The notes under the pieces are model-generated. The model worked only from the letters and a program-made list of their open reading frames with translations. It searched no databases and had not been told where the DNA came from. From NCBI RefSeq assembly GCF_014654675.1, contig NZ_BNBC01000029.1, forward strand, positions 1 to 54,514: DNA of 54,514 nucleotides, read 5' to 3'. Positions 43,873-52,196 of the stretch are shown piece after piece. The DNA comes from Streptomyces spiralis. Its GTDB lineage: Bacteria > Actinomycetota > Actinomycetes > Streptomycetales > Streptomycetaceae. The translations under genes and the position numbers were made by a program. Position 1 is the first letter of the stretch; each line of letters starts with the position of its first letter.

Positions 43873-44559
43873 TCACCGTTCGAAGCGGTAGCCCATGCCG
43901 GGCTCGGTCACGAAGTGCTTGGGGTGCGACGGGTCGGCCTCCAGCTTCCGGCGCAGCTGGGCCATGTACACACGCAGGTAGTTGGTCTCCGTCCCGTACG
44001 ACGGCCCCCACACCTCCTGCAGCAGCTGCTTCTGGCTGACCAGGCGGCCGGTGTTGCGCACCAGCACCTCCAGCAGGTGCCATTCGGTCGGGGTCAGCCG
44101 TACGTCCTTGCCGCCCCGGTTGACCTTCTTAGCGGTCAGGTCGACGGTGAACTCCTCCGTCTCCACCGTCGTCACGTCGTCCTCGCCGGTCCCCACGGGC
44201 TCGGCACGGCGGACGGCGGCGCGCAGCCGGGCGAGCAGCTCGTCCATGCCGAAGGGCTTGGTGACGTAGTCGTCGGCGCCCGCGTCCAGCGCCTCGACCT
44301 TCTCGTCGGAGGAGTGCCGGGCGGACAGCACCAGGATCGGCACCCGGGTCCAGCCGCGCAGCCCCCGGATCACCTCCACGCCGTCCATGTCGGGCAGGCC
44401 CAGGTCGAGCACGACCACGTCGGGGTGGCGGGAGGCGGCCAGGTCGAGGGCGGTCCGGCCGTCGTGTGCGGCGTCGACCTCGTACTTGCGTGCCTTGAGG
44501 TTGATCACGAGGGCGCGCACGATCTGCGGCTCGTCGTCGACCACCAGCACCCTGGTCAT
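43873..44559 (-). CDS. kdpE: KdpE response regulator
   Basis: This encodes 228 residues of OmpR/PhoB type. The receiver has acidic DDE at 8-10, phospho-acceptor Asp52 (VVVLDLGLPDMDG), switch Ser in LVLSARHS and Lys in DYVTKPFGMDELLAR. The winged helix is C-terminal: LTPTEWHLLEVLVRN, ETNYLRVYMAQLRRKLEADP, HFVTEPGMGYRFE. Its ATG overlaps the kdpD stop by four bases. It is activated by KdpD phosphorylation under K+ limitation or salt stress and normally turns on kdpFABC, which is not in this window. A 21-bp triple repeat lies upstream of the kdpD start and may be a site. Confidence 0.96.
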   Translation of the reverse strand: MTRVLVVDDEPQIVRALVINLKARKYEVDAAHDGRTALDLAASRHPDVVVLDLGLPDMDGVEVIRGLRGWTRVPILVLSARHSSDEKVEALDAGADDYVTKPFGMDELLARLRAAVRRAEPVGTGEDDVTTVETEEFTVDLTAKKVNRGGKDVRLTPTEWHLLEVLVRNTGRLVSQKQLLQEVWGPSYGTETNYLRVYMAQLRRKLEADPSHPKHFVTEPGMGYRFER

Positions 44560-47156
44560 GAAACCTGCCTTTCTGCGTGTACGGGGCTGTGCGCACCCTC
44601 GGGGCGGTACGTCCCGGAGCGGTACGCCCCCTCGGGGCGCGTGTCGGGGCCGGCGTCGGCCGCGCGGAGGCTGAGGACCATGGTGAGGCCGCCGCCGGGT
44701 GTGTCCTCGGCGGCGAGGGTGCCGTTCATGGCCTCGGCGAAGCCGCGGGCGACCGCGAGGCCGAGGCCGACGCCCGCTCCGCGCGGGGCGTCGCCGTGCC
44801 GCTGGAAGGGCTCGAAGATGCGGTCCTTGGCCTCGTCCGGCACGCCGGGACCGCGGTCGACGACGCGGACCTCGACCCGGTCGGCGATGGCGCTGGCGGA
44901 CACCAGGACCGGTGCGTCCGGCGGACTGTACTTCACCGCGTTCTCCACGACGTTGGCCATCGCGCGCTCCAGGAGCCCGGCGTCAACGGCGACCATCGGC
45001 AGCGTCTCGGGAACGTCCAGGTCCACGCTGTCCTCGGGCACTCCGCCGAGCGCCATCGGCACCACCTCGTCGAGGTCGATCTCGCGGATCAGCGGGGTGA
45101 CGGTGCCCGTTTGCAGGCGGGACATGTCCAGCAGGTTGCCGACCAGGTGGTCCAGCCGGTCGGCGCCGTCCTCGATGCCCTCGAGCAGTTCGGCGCGGTC
45201 CTCCTCGGACCACTCGACGTCCTCGGACCTGAGCGAGGAGACCGCCGCCTTGATCCCGGCGAGGGGCGTGCGCAGGTCGTGGCTGACGGCGGCGAGCAGC
45301 GCGGTGCGGATGCGGTTGCCCTCGGCGAGGGAGCGGGCCCGGTCGGCCTCCTCCCGCAGGCGCCGGCGGTCCAGGACGACGGCGGCCTGGGCGGCGAAGG
45401 CGGCCAGCACCCGGCGGTCGGATGCGGGCAGCACGCGTCCGGTCAGGGCCAGCGCCATGTGGTCGCCGACGGGCATGTCCACGTCCGCGTCCTCCGGGCG
45501 TTCCAGCGGCCCTCCCGTGCCGACCCGTCCGGCGCACGTCCAGGGGTCCACGTCGCTGCGCCGCTCCAGCAGTGCCACCGACTCCATGCCGAAGGTCTCC
45601 CGGACCCGGTCCAGCAGCGCCTCCAGGCTGGTCTCGCCGCGCAGGACGCTGCCCGCGAGGAAGGACAGTATCTCCGCCTCGGCACGCAGCCGGGCGGCCT
45701 GGTGGGTACGGCGCGCCGCGAGGTCCACCACGGACGCCACCGACACCGCGACCCCGACGAAGATCGAAATGGCGACGATGTTCTTGGGGTCGGCGATGGT
45801 GAGCCGGTGCAGCGGCGGTGTGTAGAAGTAGTTCAGCAGGAACGACCCGACGGCTGCCGAGGCCAGCGCCGGCAGCAGCCCGCCCAGCAGGGCCGCCGCC
45901 ACCGTCACGGTGAGGAACAGCAGCATGTCGTTGGCCAGGCCCAGGCGCACGCCGTTGAGCAGCAACGCGAGGACCACCGGCGCGACGACGGCCATCACCC
46001 AGCCGGAGACGATCCGGGCCCGGCCGAGCCGGGCGCCGCGGGCCACGGGCAGTCCGCGGCCCTTGGCGACCTCCCCGTGGGTGACGATGTGCACGTCCAG
46101 GTCGGGTCCCGACTCGCGGGCCACGGTGGCACCGACTCCCGGCCCGAACACGTACTGCCAGGTCTTGCGGCGCGAGGAGCCCAGCACGATCTGGGTGGCG
46201 TTGACCCCGCGGGCGAAGTCGAGCAGGGCGGCCGGTATGTCGTCGCCGACGACGTGGTGGAAGGTGCCGCCGAGATCCTCCGCGAGGGTGCGCTGGAGGG
46301 CCAGCTCCTTGGGGGAGGCGGCGGTCAGTCCGTCGCTGCGGGCGACGTAGACGGCCATGACTTCGCCGCCGGCGCCCTTCTCCGCCAGGCGCGCCGCCCG
46401 GCGGATCAGGGTGCGGCCCTCGGGGCCGCCGGTCAGGCCGACCACGATGCGCTCGCGCGAACCCCAGATCCTCGACACCTGGTGCTCGCTGCGGTAGCGC
46501 TGCAGGTACTCGTCGACCCGGTCGGCCACCCAGAGCAGCGCGAGCTCGCGCAGGGCCGTGAGGTTGCCGGGCCGGAAGTAGTTGGACAGGGCCGCGTCGA
46601 CCTTGTCGGGCGTGTAGATGTTGCCGTGCGCCATCCGGCGGCGCAGCGCCTCCGGCGACATGTCGACCAGCTCGATCTGGTCCGCCCGGCGTACGACCTC
46701 GTCGGGGACGGCCTCCCGCTGCGGTGTCCCCGTGATCGACTCGACGACGTCGCCGAGGGACTCGAGGTGCTGGATGTTGACCGTGGAGATGACGTCGATA
46801 CCGGCCGCGAGCAGCTCCTGTACGTCCTGCCAACGCTTGGTGTTGCGGGAGCCGGGGACGTTGGTGTGGGCGAGGTCGTCCACCAGGGCGACCGCCGGGG
46901 CGCGGCGCAGCACCGCGTCGACGTCCATCTCGGTGAAGGTGCTCCCCCGGTGCTGGAGCTCCCTGCGCGGCAGCTGCTCCAGGCCGCGCAGCAGCACCTC
47001 GGTGCGTGGCCGGTCGTGGTGCTCCACGAAGGCGACCACGCAGTCGGTGCCGCGTTCGATGCGGCGGTGGGCTTCGGAGAGCATCGCGTAGGTCTTGCCG
47101 ACGCCCGGTGCCGCGCCGAGGTAGATCCGGAGCTTGCCGCGTCCCATGGCCTCCAT
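44556..47156 (-). CDS. kdpD: KdpD sensor histidine kinase
   Basis: About 866 residues. Start is uncertain: ATG 47156, ATG 47147 (MGRGKLRIYLGAAP, the usual N-terminus) or GTG 47180. The KdpD sensor domain has Walker A GAAPGVGKTYAM, and TVNIQHLESLGDVVE and VDMSPEALRRRMAHGN are conserved segments. A Usp-like domain follows (GLTGGPEGRTLIRRAARLAEKG, GSSRRKTW) and four helices near 400-500. A GAF-like region leads to the H-box SHDLRTPLAG (His626 from 47156), N-box (NVVENAVKYSPPD) and G-box. It controls K+ uptake genes through KdpE. No kdpFABC is seen, so the pair acts at a distance. Stop overlaps kdpE start (ATGA). Confidence 0.95.
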   Translation of the reverse strand: MEAMGRGKLRIYLGAAPGVGKTYAMLSEAHRRIERGTDCVVAFVEHHDRPRTEVLLRGLEQLPRRELQHRGSTFTEMDVDAVLRRAPAVALVDDLAHTNVPGSRNTKRWQDVQELLAAGIDVISTVNIQHLESLGDVVESITGTPQREAVPDEVVRRADQIELVDMSPEALRRRMAHGNIYTPDKVDAALSNYFRPGNLTALRELALLWVADRVDEYLQRYRSEHQVSRIWGSRERIVVGLTGGPEGRTLIRRAARLAEKGAGGEVMAVYVARSDGLTAASPKELALQRTLAEDLGGTFHHVVGDDIPAALLDFARGVNATQIVLGSSRRKTWQYVFGPGVGATVARESGPDLDVHIVTHGEVAKGRGLPVARGARLGRARIVSGWVMAVVAPVVLALLLNGVRLGLANDMLLFLTVTVAAALLGGLLPALASAAVGSFLLNYFYTPPLHRLTIADPKNIVAISIFVGVAVSVASVVDLAARRTHQAARLRAEAEILSFLAGSVLRGETSLEALLDRVRETFGMESVALLERRSDVDPWTCAGRVGTGGPLERPEDADVDMPVGDHMALALTGRVLPASDRRVLAAFAAQAAVVLDRRRLREEADRARSLAEGNRIRTALLAAVSHDLRTPLAGIKAAVSSLRSEDVEWSEEDRAELLEGIEDGADRLDHLVGNLLDMSRLQTGTVTPLIREIDLDEVVPMALGGVPEDSVDLDVPETLPMVAVDAGLLERAMANVVENAVKYSPPDAPVLVSASAIADRVEVRVVDRGPGVPDEAKDRIFEPFQRHGDAPRGAGVGLGLAVARGFAEAMNGTLAAEDTPGGGLTMVLSLRAADAGPDTRPEGAYRSGTYRPEGAHSPVHAERQVS

Positions 47157-47252
47157 TGTCTTCCCGTCACAGGTGTGCACGCAGCGTCGACCTTACGGCC
47201 AACAATCCCGGCAAAAGGTGCCGGGCGGGGACAGGAACCCGTCTTTGACGCA

Positions 47253-47315
47253 ACTCTGACGCCCGGGAACGCGACTCCGACACCCGGGGACGCGACTCCG
47301 ACGCCCGGGATGCGG
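47253..47315. repeat. 21-bp direct repeat x3 upstream of kdpD
   Basis: Three adjacent 21-base units (consensus ACTCYGACRCCCGGGNACGCG) occupy 47253-47273, 47274-47294 and 47295-47315, about 100 bases before kdpD. 21 bp equals two helical turns, so copies face the same side of DNA, as expected for a row of bound regulators. Confidence 0.7.
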
Positions 47316-47396
47316 CGCGGCAGGGCGGCCGCCGGCGCGGTGGCCGGCCGGGTGCGGGGCTCGGCCGAGCCGGCGGCTCAGTGCCCGGCCAGCTCG

Positions 47397-48089
47397 TCAG
47401 TGCTCGGCTATCTCGCCGTCGCGGAGTTCCAGGACGCGGTCGGCGAGGTCCAGGAGGGCCAGGTCGTGCGTGGCGACGAGGGCGGTCACCTGCTGGCTGT
47501 GGACGACGGCGCGCAGCAGCTCCATCACGGCGAGGCCGGTCTCCGCGTCCAGCTGGCCCGTCGGCTCGTCGGCTATCAGCAGGGCGGGGTCGTTGGCGAG
47601 CGCGCGGGCTATGGCGACGCGCTGCTGCTGGCCGCCGGAGAGCTCGCCGGGCCGCTGCCTGGCGTGGTCGGCCAGGCCGACGAGGGACAGCAGCAGCTCC
47701 ACGCGCTCCTCCCGCTCCCGCGGGTCGGCGCGGCGCAGGCGCATCGGCACCCCGACGTTCTCGGCGGCCGTCAGGATGGGGATGAGTCCGAAGGACTGGA
47801 AGACGAAGCCGATGCTGTCCCTGCGCAAGGCGAGCAGCCCGTCCTCGCCCAGCTCGGAGAGGTCGCGACCGTCGACGTGGACGCTGCCCCGGTCCGGCTC
47901 GTCGAGGCCGCCCACGATGTTGAGCAGAGTGGTCTTTCCGGAGCCGGAGCGCCCCTTGAGGGCCACGAGTTCGCCCCGCGGCACCTCGAAGGAGACCCCG
48001 CGCAGCGCGTGCACGGCGGACGCCGCCTGCCCGTAGGACTTGTGGACGTTCTCGACGCGCACCATGGTCTCGGTGACGACCTGGCTCAT
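47397..48089 (-). CDS. Orphan ABC ATPase (LolD/MacB type)
   Basis: This encodes 230 residues from ATG 48089 with GGGAGGG three bases upstream; an earlier start is not needed. All ATPase motifs are present: Walker A GRSGSGKTT, Q-loop FVFQSFGLIP, signature LSGGQQQRVA, Walker B LLIADEPTG, and H-loop VATHD. The short LolD-like length suggests partnership with an FtsX/MacB-type permease for export of lipoproteins, peptides or drugs. No such permease is adjacent in the window: neighbours are kdpD (240 bases) and DUF3710. It may work with a permease elsewhere or have lost it. Confidence 0.9.
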   Translation of the reverse strand: MSQVVTETMVRVENVHKSYGQAASAVHALRGVSFEVPRGELVALKGRSGSGKTTLLNIVGGLDEPDRGSVHVDGRDLSELGEDGLLALRRDSIGFVFQSFGLIPILTAAENVGVPMRLRRADPREREERVELLLSLVGLADHARQRPGELSGGQQQRVAIARALANDPALLIADEPTGQLDAETGLAVMELLRAVVHSQQVTALVATHDLALLDLADRVLELRDGEIAEH

Positions 48090-48240
48090 GTGCCCTCCCC
48101 CGCTCCGCTCCCCCGTGGACCGTGCGCCAGTATCACGACCGGCACCCGCCCCTTCAATCCCTCGGTCCGACAACGCGCGGCGCCCCGGGATGGTTTCCGT
48201 ACGAAGGACTTTCGTGCCGGAGACCGTCGTACCCGGTTCC

Positions 48241-48290
48241 CGGACACGGCGAAGGGCCGCACCCCGAGGAGTGCGGCCCCCACGTGTCCG
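48241..48290 (-). terminator. Nested hairpin after the DUF3710 gene
   Basis: GGGCCGCAC (48254-48262) pairs with GTGCGGCCC (48271-48279), and an outer stem CGGACACG/CGTGTCCG extends it to 48241-48290. It lies directly after the DUF3710 stop and separates the dut operon from the ABC ATPase. The minus-strand end has no long T-run. Confidence 0.7.
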
Positions 48291-48291
48291 T

Positions 48292-49062
48292 TCAGCGCAC
48301 CTCGGTGATCTCCGGGCCCCGCTGCAGCTGTCCCATGCCGCCCGCGAAGCGGGACTGGCCCTCGTCCTGCTGGACGCTCTCGGGCACCATCTGGGCGTCG
48401 TTCGGCAGCTTCAGGACGATCGGGTCGCGAGGTGCCATCGGGCCCTCGCCGCGGACCACGACGGTGTCCCTGAAGATCTGCTCGAGCAGCCCGGCCGCCT
48501 GCGGCTGTACCGCGCCCTGTCCCGAGATCACCCCGCGCAGGAACCAGCGGGGGCCGTCCACGCCGACGAACCGCACGACCTGGAAGCCGCCGGTGCCGTC
48601 CGGCAGCTGGACCGGTACCTGGGCGCGCAGCTCCCAGCCCAGCGGCCCCTCCACCTCGTCGACGATGCCGCCCTGCTGGGTGATGCCGGTGGCGATCTCC
48701 TCGCGCACCTCGCCCCAGATGCCCTCGCGCTTGGGCGCGGCGAAGGCCTGGAGCTGGACGGCGCTGTCCCGCAGGACGACGGTCGCCGCGACGATCGCGT
48801 CCCCCGCGACCTCCACCCGCAGCTCCATGCCGTCGACACCCGGTACGAACAGACCCCCGAGGTCCACCCGGCCCTCGCCCGGGTCGCGCACCTCGGAGCT
48901 GTCCCAGGGCCCGTCGGGCCGCGGTTCGGGCTCGAGCCTCACCCGCTCGCGCTCGGCCTCTTCCTCCGCTTCGTCCGCCTCGGTGTCGACGCTGTCGACG
49001 ACCTGCTCGGCCTCGCCGGCCGCGTCCTCGGCGGCACCCTTCTTCTTGCGACGTCCGAACAC
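48292..49062 (-). CDS. DUF3710 protein
   Basis: This encodes 256 residues from GTG 49062 (GGAAGG eight bases upstream), one base after the dut stop. An acidic N-terminus (VDSVDTEADEAEEEAERE) precedes a beta-rich domain with the DUF3710 features LRVEVAGDAIVAATVVLRDS, LQAFAAPKREGIWGEVREEI and DGPRWFLRGVISGQGA. There are no transmembrane segments. Function is unknown, but the close link dut-DUF3710 is conserved in actinobacteria to my knowledge, suggesting work in the same process. A strong hairpin follows the stop. Confidence 0.92.
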   Translation of the reverse strand: MFGRRKKKGAAEDAAGEAEQVVDSVDTEADEAEEEAERERVRLEPEPRPDGPWDSSEVRDPGEGRVDLGGLFVPGVDGMELRVEVAGDAIVAATVVLRDSAVQLQAFAAPKREGIWGEVREEIATGITQQGGIVDEVEGPLGWELRAQVPVQLPDGTGGFQVVRFVGVDGPRWFLRGVISGQGAVQPQAAGLLEQIFRDTVVVRGEGPMAPRDPIVLKLPNDAQMVPESVQQDEGQSRFAGGMGQLQRGPEITEVR

Positions 49063-49063
49063 G

Positions 49064-49651
49064 TCACTGTCCTTCCCGGTCGGATACGACCGAAGCGTAT
49101 CGATTCCCACCCGCCTGACCGCCCATGGCGGCCCGACCGTTTGTGCCGCTCACGCCGTCCACCGCGGCGTGGCCACCGGTGGACCCGAAGCCCCCCTCGG
49201 CCCGCGCCGAGTCGGGAAGCTCCGCCACCTCCTGGAAGCGGACCCTCTCGACCTGCTGGACGACCAGTTGGGCAATCCGGTCGAAGCGCTCGAACCGCAC
49301 GGACTCGCGCGGGTCGAGATTCACCACGATCACCTTGATCTCCCCACGGTACCCGGCATCAACCGTCCCCGGGGCATTCACCAGGGCGACACCGCACCGG
49401 GCGGCGAGGCCGGAACGTGGGTGCACGAAGGCCGCGTACCCCTCGGGGAGCGCGACAGACACGCCCGTGGGCAGTACGGTCCGCTCCCCGGGCGCCAGTT
49501 CGCAGGCCACGGTGGTGCGCAGATCGGCACCCGCGTCACCGGGGTGCTCGTACGCCGGAAGCGGTACGTCGGGGTCGACGCGCCGGATCAACACGTTCAG
49601 GGGCTCACGCCCGCCGGGACCGGAGGGGCTCGCGGGGCTCACGGGGCTCAC
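49064..49651 (-). CDS. dut: dUTP diphosphatase (dUTPase)
   Basis: This encodes 195 residues. It hydrolyses dUTP to dUMP and pyrophosphate, keeping uracil out of DNA and supplying thymidylate synthesis. Five trimeric-dUTPase motifs appear in order: DAGADL; PRSGLA; GTVDAGYRGEI; RIAQLV; and RAEGGFGSTGG near the C-terminus, with a further ~30-residue glycine-rich tail. The GTG start overlaps the stop of the upstream thioesterase (GTGA), implying coupled translation; the first ~18 residues are a Ser/Pro-rich extension, so a start nearer REPLNVLIRRV is possible. DUF3710 follows after one base. Confidence 0.96.
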   Translation of the reverse strand: MSPVSPASPSGPGGREPLNVLIRRVDPDVPLPAYEHPGDAGADLRTTVACELAPGERTVLPTGVSVALPEGYAAFVHPRSGLAARCGVALVNAPGTVDAGYRGEIKVIVVNLDPRESVRFERFDRIAQLVVQQVERVRFQEVAELPDSARAEGGFGSTGGHAAVDGVSGTNGRAAMGGQAGGNRYASVVSDREGQ

Positions 49652-50232
49652 GGGTTCACCTCGAAGGCGCGGGCCCGGCGCACCTGGTCCGGGTCGTTCA
49701 TGGCCGCCTGGATCTCCTCCTCGCGGCCGTGCTGCACGAAGTGGTCGACCTTCACCTCGATGAACAGGGCCTCCGCGCGGACCGCGACCGGCCCGTCGGG
49801 GCCGCCGACGCGGCCGGTGGCCCTCGAGTAGATCTTCCGTCCGGCCACCGCGGTGACCTCGGCCTCGAGATGCAGCGTGGTGCCGACGGGCACCGGCCGC
49901 ACGAAGTCGGTCTCCAGCCGTCCGGTGACGGCGATGGTCCGCAGCAGCCAGTTCAGCGAGCCCAGGGTCTCGTCCAGGGCGGTCGCGAGGACCCCGCCGT
50001 GGGCGAGGCCCGGCGCGCCCTGATGGGCGGGCTGCACGGTGAACTCGGCGGTGATGCTGACGCCCTCCCCAGCCCGGGCCTGGAGGTGCAGCCCGTGCGG
50101 CTGCAGACCGCCGCACCCGAAACACTCGCCGTAGTGCGCGCCGAGGAGTTGGCCGGGCGCGGGGGCGTCGGGGTGCCGTACGGGTTTCACGGCGTCGGCG
50201 GGGGGCTGAAGAGCTGCGGAACTACCACTCAC
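49648..50232 (-). CDS. PaaI-type hot-dog thioesterase
   Basis: This encodes 194 residues from GTG 50232, with AAGG nine bases upstream. The hot-dog signature is clear: GAPGLAHGGVLATALDETLG near residue 85, and TGRLETDFVRPVPVGTTLHL in the next strand. An N-terminal CFGCG with a nearby H is probably structural. It hydrolyses acyl-CoA or similar thioesters; the natural substrate is unknown. It leads the thioesterase-dut-DUF3710 operon, with stop and dut start overlapping. DUF3093 is divergent 57 bases away. Confidence 0.88.
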   Translation of the reverse strand: MSGSSAALQPPADAVKPVRHPDAPAPGQLLGAHYGECFGCGGLQPHGLHLQARAGEGVSITAEFTVQPAHQGAPGLAHGGVLATALDETLGSLNWLLRTIAVTGRLETDFVRPVPVGTTLHLEAEVTAVAGRKIYSRATGRVGGPDGPVAVRAEALFIEVKVDHFVQHGREEEIQAAMNDPDQVRRARAFEVNP

Positions 50233-50289
50233 AGGCGCAGACCTTACCCGCGCCCGAAGCTGTCGCCGACACCATGCCAAGCTAGCTTC

Positions 50290-50763
50290 ATGCAGCTCTC
50301 CGCCCAGCCGTACGAAGAACGTCTCACCGCACCCCGCTCCTGGTGGCTGATCAGCTTCCTCGTCGGTGTCTCGTGTGCCCTGGTCCTGCTCCCCTTCGGC
50401 ACCCTGCCGATGCTCGGCGGCCTGGTCGGCGGCACCGCGGTCGCGGCGATCACGGCCAGCTCCTACGGCTCCGTACGCATCCGTGTCGTGGGCGGCTCGC
50501 TGATCGCGGGCGAGGCGAAGGTGCCGGTCACCGCGCTGGGCGAGGCGGAGATCCTGGACGCCGAGGAGGCGCGCGCCTGGCGCACCTACAAGGCGGACAC
50601 CCGCGCCTTCCTGCTGCTGCGCGCGTACATTCCCACCGCGCTGCGCGTGGAGGTCACCGACCCGGACGACCCGACGCCGTACCTGTACCTGTCGACGCGT
50701 GAGCCGCAGCGTCTGGCGGAGGCCCTGCGGGCGGCGCGGGCGGCGGCGCCCGGGGCCGCCTAG
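50290..50763 (+). CDS. DUF3093 membrane protein
   Basis: This encodes 157 residues. Two helices near residues 18-37 and 40-58 (WWLISFLVGVSCALVLLPFG, then LGGLVGGTAVAAITASS) are followed by a soluble part that matches DUF3093: ARAWRTYKADTRAFLLLRAY and DDPTPYLYLSTREPQRLAEAL. There is no Shine-Dalgarno before the ATG. It is divergent from the thioesterase-dut operon and convergent with the EcsC-like gene. Function unknown. Confidence 0.9.
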   Translation: MQLSAQPYEERLTAPRSWWLISFLVGVSCALVLLPFGTLPMLGGLVGGTAVAAITASSYGSVRIRVVGGSLIAGEAKVPVTALGEAEILDAEEARAWRTYKADTRAFLLLRAYIPTALRVEVTDPDDPTPYLYLSTREPQRLAEALRAARAAAPGAA

Positions 50764-50824
50764 GCGGCCTCGCCGAGTCCCGGCGGGTACCTCGTCAGGG
50801 GTCCTCGCCGGAGGCGCACCGCGG

Positions 50825-50841
50825 GCGCGCTGGGGGCGCGC
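50825..50841 (+). terminator. Short GC hairpin between convergent genes
   Basis: GCGCGC (50825-50830) pairs with GCGCGC (50836-50841) around TGGGG, in the 88 bases between the ends of DUF3093 and the EcsC-like gene. It could end both. The stem is short and there is no T-run. Confidence 0.35.
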
Positions 50842-50851
50842 AGGGCGTGAT

Positions 50852-51886
50852 TCAGCGCCGGCGGTGCACGCCGTCTCCCGTGGCGTCGTCGCCGGTCCCG
50901 CTCGCGTCGTCACCGGTCCCGGTGGCGTCCTGAGTGGTTCCGGTGGTGCCCGCCACCGGCAGCGGGTTCTCCGGGGTCTCCAGGGGCGGCAGCGTGGTCA
51001 GGTCGTCCCAGGGGACCTGGATCTTGCGCAGGTCCGCGCGGACGCGGGCCGCGAGCTTCTTGGTGTCGCGCCGGTTGATGACGGCGCCGACGGCCGCGCC
51101 CACCAGGAACGGCATCAGGTTCGGCAGGTCCCGCACCATGCGCTTCATGATCTGCTGGCGCAGCTGACGTTTCATGTGGCCGCCGAGGGCCATGTCGATC
51201 GTCGACGGCTTCATCGCGTCGATCCCGCGCTCCCCCGACCAGGAGGACAGATACGCGGTACTGCGGACCTTCAGGTTGCCGGGGGGCCGCACCCCGTACA
51301 CCTCGTGGAGTTCGGCGATCAGCTTGAGCTCGACCGCCGCGACTCCGGTGATCTCCGTGGCCAGTTCGGTCGGCATCGCGGGCGGCACCGGCAGCATCGC
51401 GGCAGCGCCGATCCCCGCTCCGATCGTCGAGGTCCCGTTGGCCGCTCCGGCCACCAGCCTGTCCGCGAGCTGCTCGGGCCCGAGACCCGGGAACTGCCGG
51501 CGGAGCGTCGCGAGATCACGTACGGGGACCCGCGGGGCGATATCGATGATCCGGTCGGCGAGGTGGCCCAGTGCCGCCCTGGCGCGGCTCCCGCTCTTGC
51601 GGACGCCGGTCCTGGCGGCCTCCCGGGCTCTGCTGCGGATCGCGGCGGCCCGCCGTCGGGAGACGGGCGCGCCCCCTTCCGCCGCCTTTTCCACCGCGGC
51701 GACGGGGTCACCCCCGTGGACCTGCTCGAGCGAGGCCGATCCCGTCGATGCCGTGGCATCTGTCCGGTCGGACGGACGGGAGGGGCCTCGCTCGTGGTCA
51801 CGCGCGCCGTTGGGGCCGCCGTGCGGCCCCGAGTCCGCTCCCCTGCGGGGGAAGCGGCGCTTCCAAGGAGGGGTCGAGCCGGTCAC
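50852..51886 (-). CDS. EcsC-like protein
   Basis: This encodes 344 residues from GTG 51886. The N-terminal ~90 residues are basic and Ser/Pro-rich. The middle (GAGIGAAAMLPVPPAMPTELA, then AVELKLIAELHEVYG) resembles EcsC family segments, with amphipathic helices and a GAAVGAVINRR turn. A low-complexity tail (GTTGTTQDATGTGDD) ends the protein. The cellular role of EcsC-like proteins is unclear; membrane association is possible. Its start is 13 bases downstream of the DUF4193 stop, so the two are likely co-transcribed. Confidence 0.75.
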   Translation of the reverse strand: MTGSTPPWKRRFPRRGADSGPHGGPNGARDHERGPSRPSDRTDATASTGSASLEQVHGGDPVAAVEKAAEGGAPVSRRRAAAIRSRAREAARTGVRKSGSRARAALGHLADRIIDIAPRVPVRDLATLRRQFPGLGPEQLADRLVAGAANGTSTIGAGIGAAAMLPVPPAMPTELATEITGVAAVELKLIAELHEVYGVRPPGNLKVRSTAYLSSWSGERGIDAMKPSTIDMALGGHMKRQLRQQIMKRMVRDLPNLMPFLVGAAVGAVINRRDTKKLAARVRADLRKIQVPWDDLTTLPPLETPENPLPVAGTTGTTQDATGTGDDASGTGDDATGDGVHRRR

Positions 51887-51899
51887 GGCCGACCCCGCC

Positions 51900-52196
51900 T
51901 CAGTCGCAGTCGCGGCAGATCGGCTGGCCGTTCTTCTCGCGGGCCAGCTGACTGCGGTGGTGCACCAGGAAGCAGCTCATGCAAGTGAACTCGTCCTGCT
52001 GCTTGGGCAGTACCCGGACGGCCAGTTCCTCATTGGAGAGGTCTGCCCCGGGCAGCTCAAGGCCTTCGGCGGCCTCGAACTCGTCGACGTCCACGGCGGA
52101 GGTCGACTTGTCGTTCCGCCGAGCCTTCAGCTCTTCAAGGCTGTCCGAGTCGACGTCGTCGTCGGTCTTGCGTGGGGTGTCGTAATCGGTTGCCAT
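51900..52196 (-). CDS. DUF4193 zinc-ribbon protein
   Basis: This encodes 98 residues from ATG 52196 with GGGGGAGAG four bases upstream. The N-terminus is acidic (TDDDVDSDSLEELKAR), and the C-terminus has CMSC and CRDC pairs with HHRSQLA between, a zinc-ribbon as in DUF4193. This arrangement is widely conserved in actinobacteria to my knowledge, always near dut. Zinc binding is inferred from the Cys pairs; function is unknown. Confidence 0.92.
   Translation of the reverse strand: MATDYDTPRKTDDDVDSDSLEELKARRNDKSTSAVDVDEFEAAEGLELPGADLSNEELAVRVLPKQQDEFTCMSCFLVHHRSQLAREKNGQPICRDCD

Noticed and set aside
43873..47156. kdpFABC or kdpA neighbours of kdpDE
   Set aside because: No ORF around kdpDE has potassium-ATPase motifs such as DKTGT; only the two-component genes are here.
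44577..48308. Long plus-strand frame opposite kdpDE and the ABC ATPase
   Set aside because: Shadow of kdpD and neighbours; no domain and no ribosome site.
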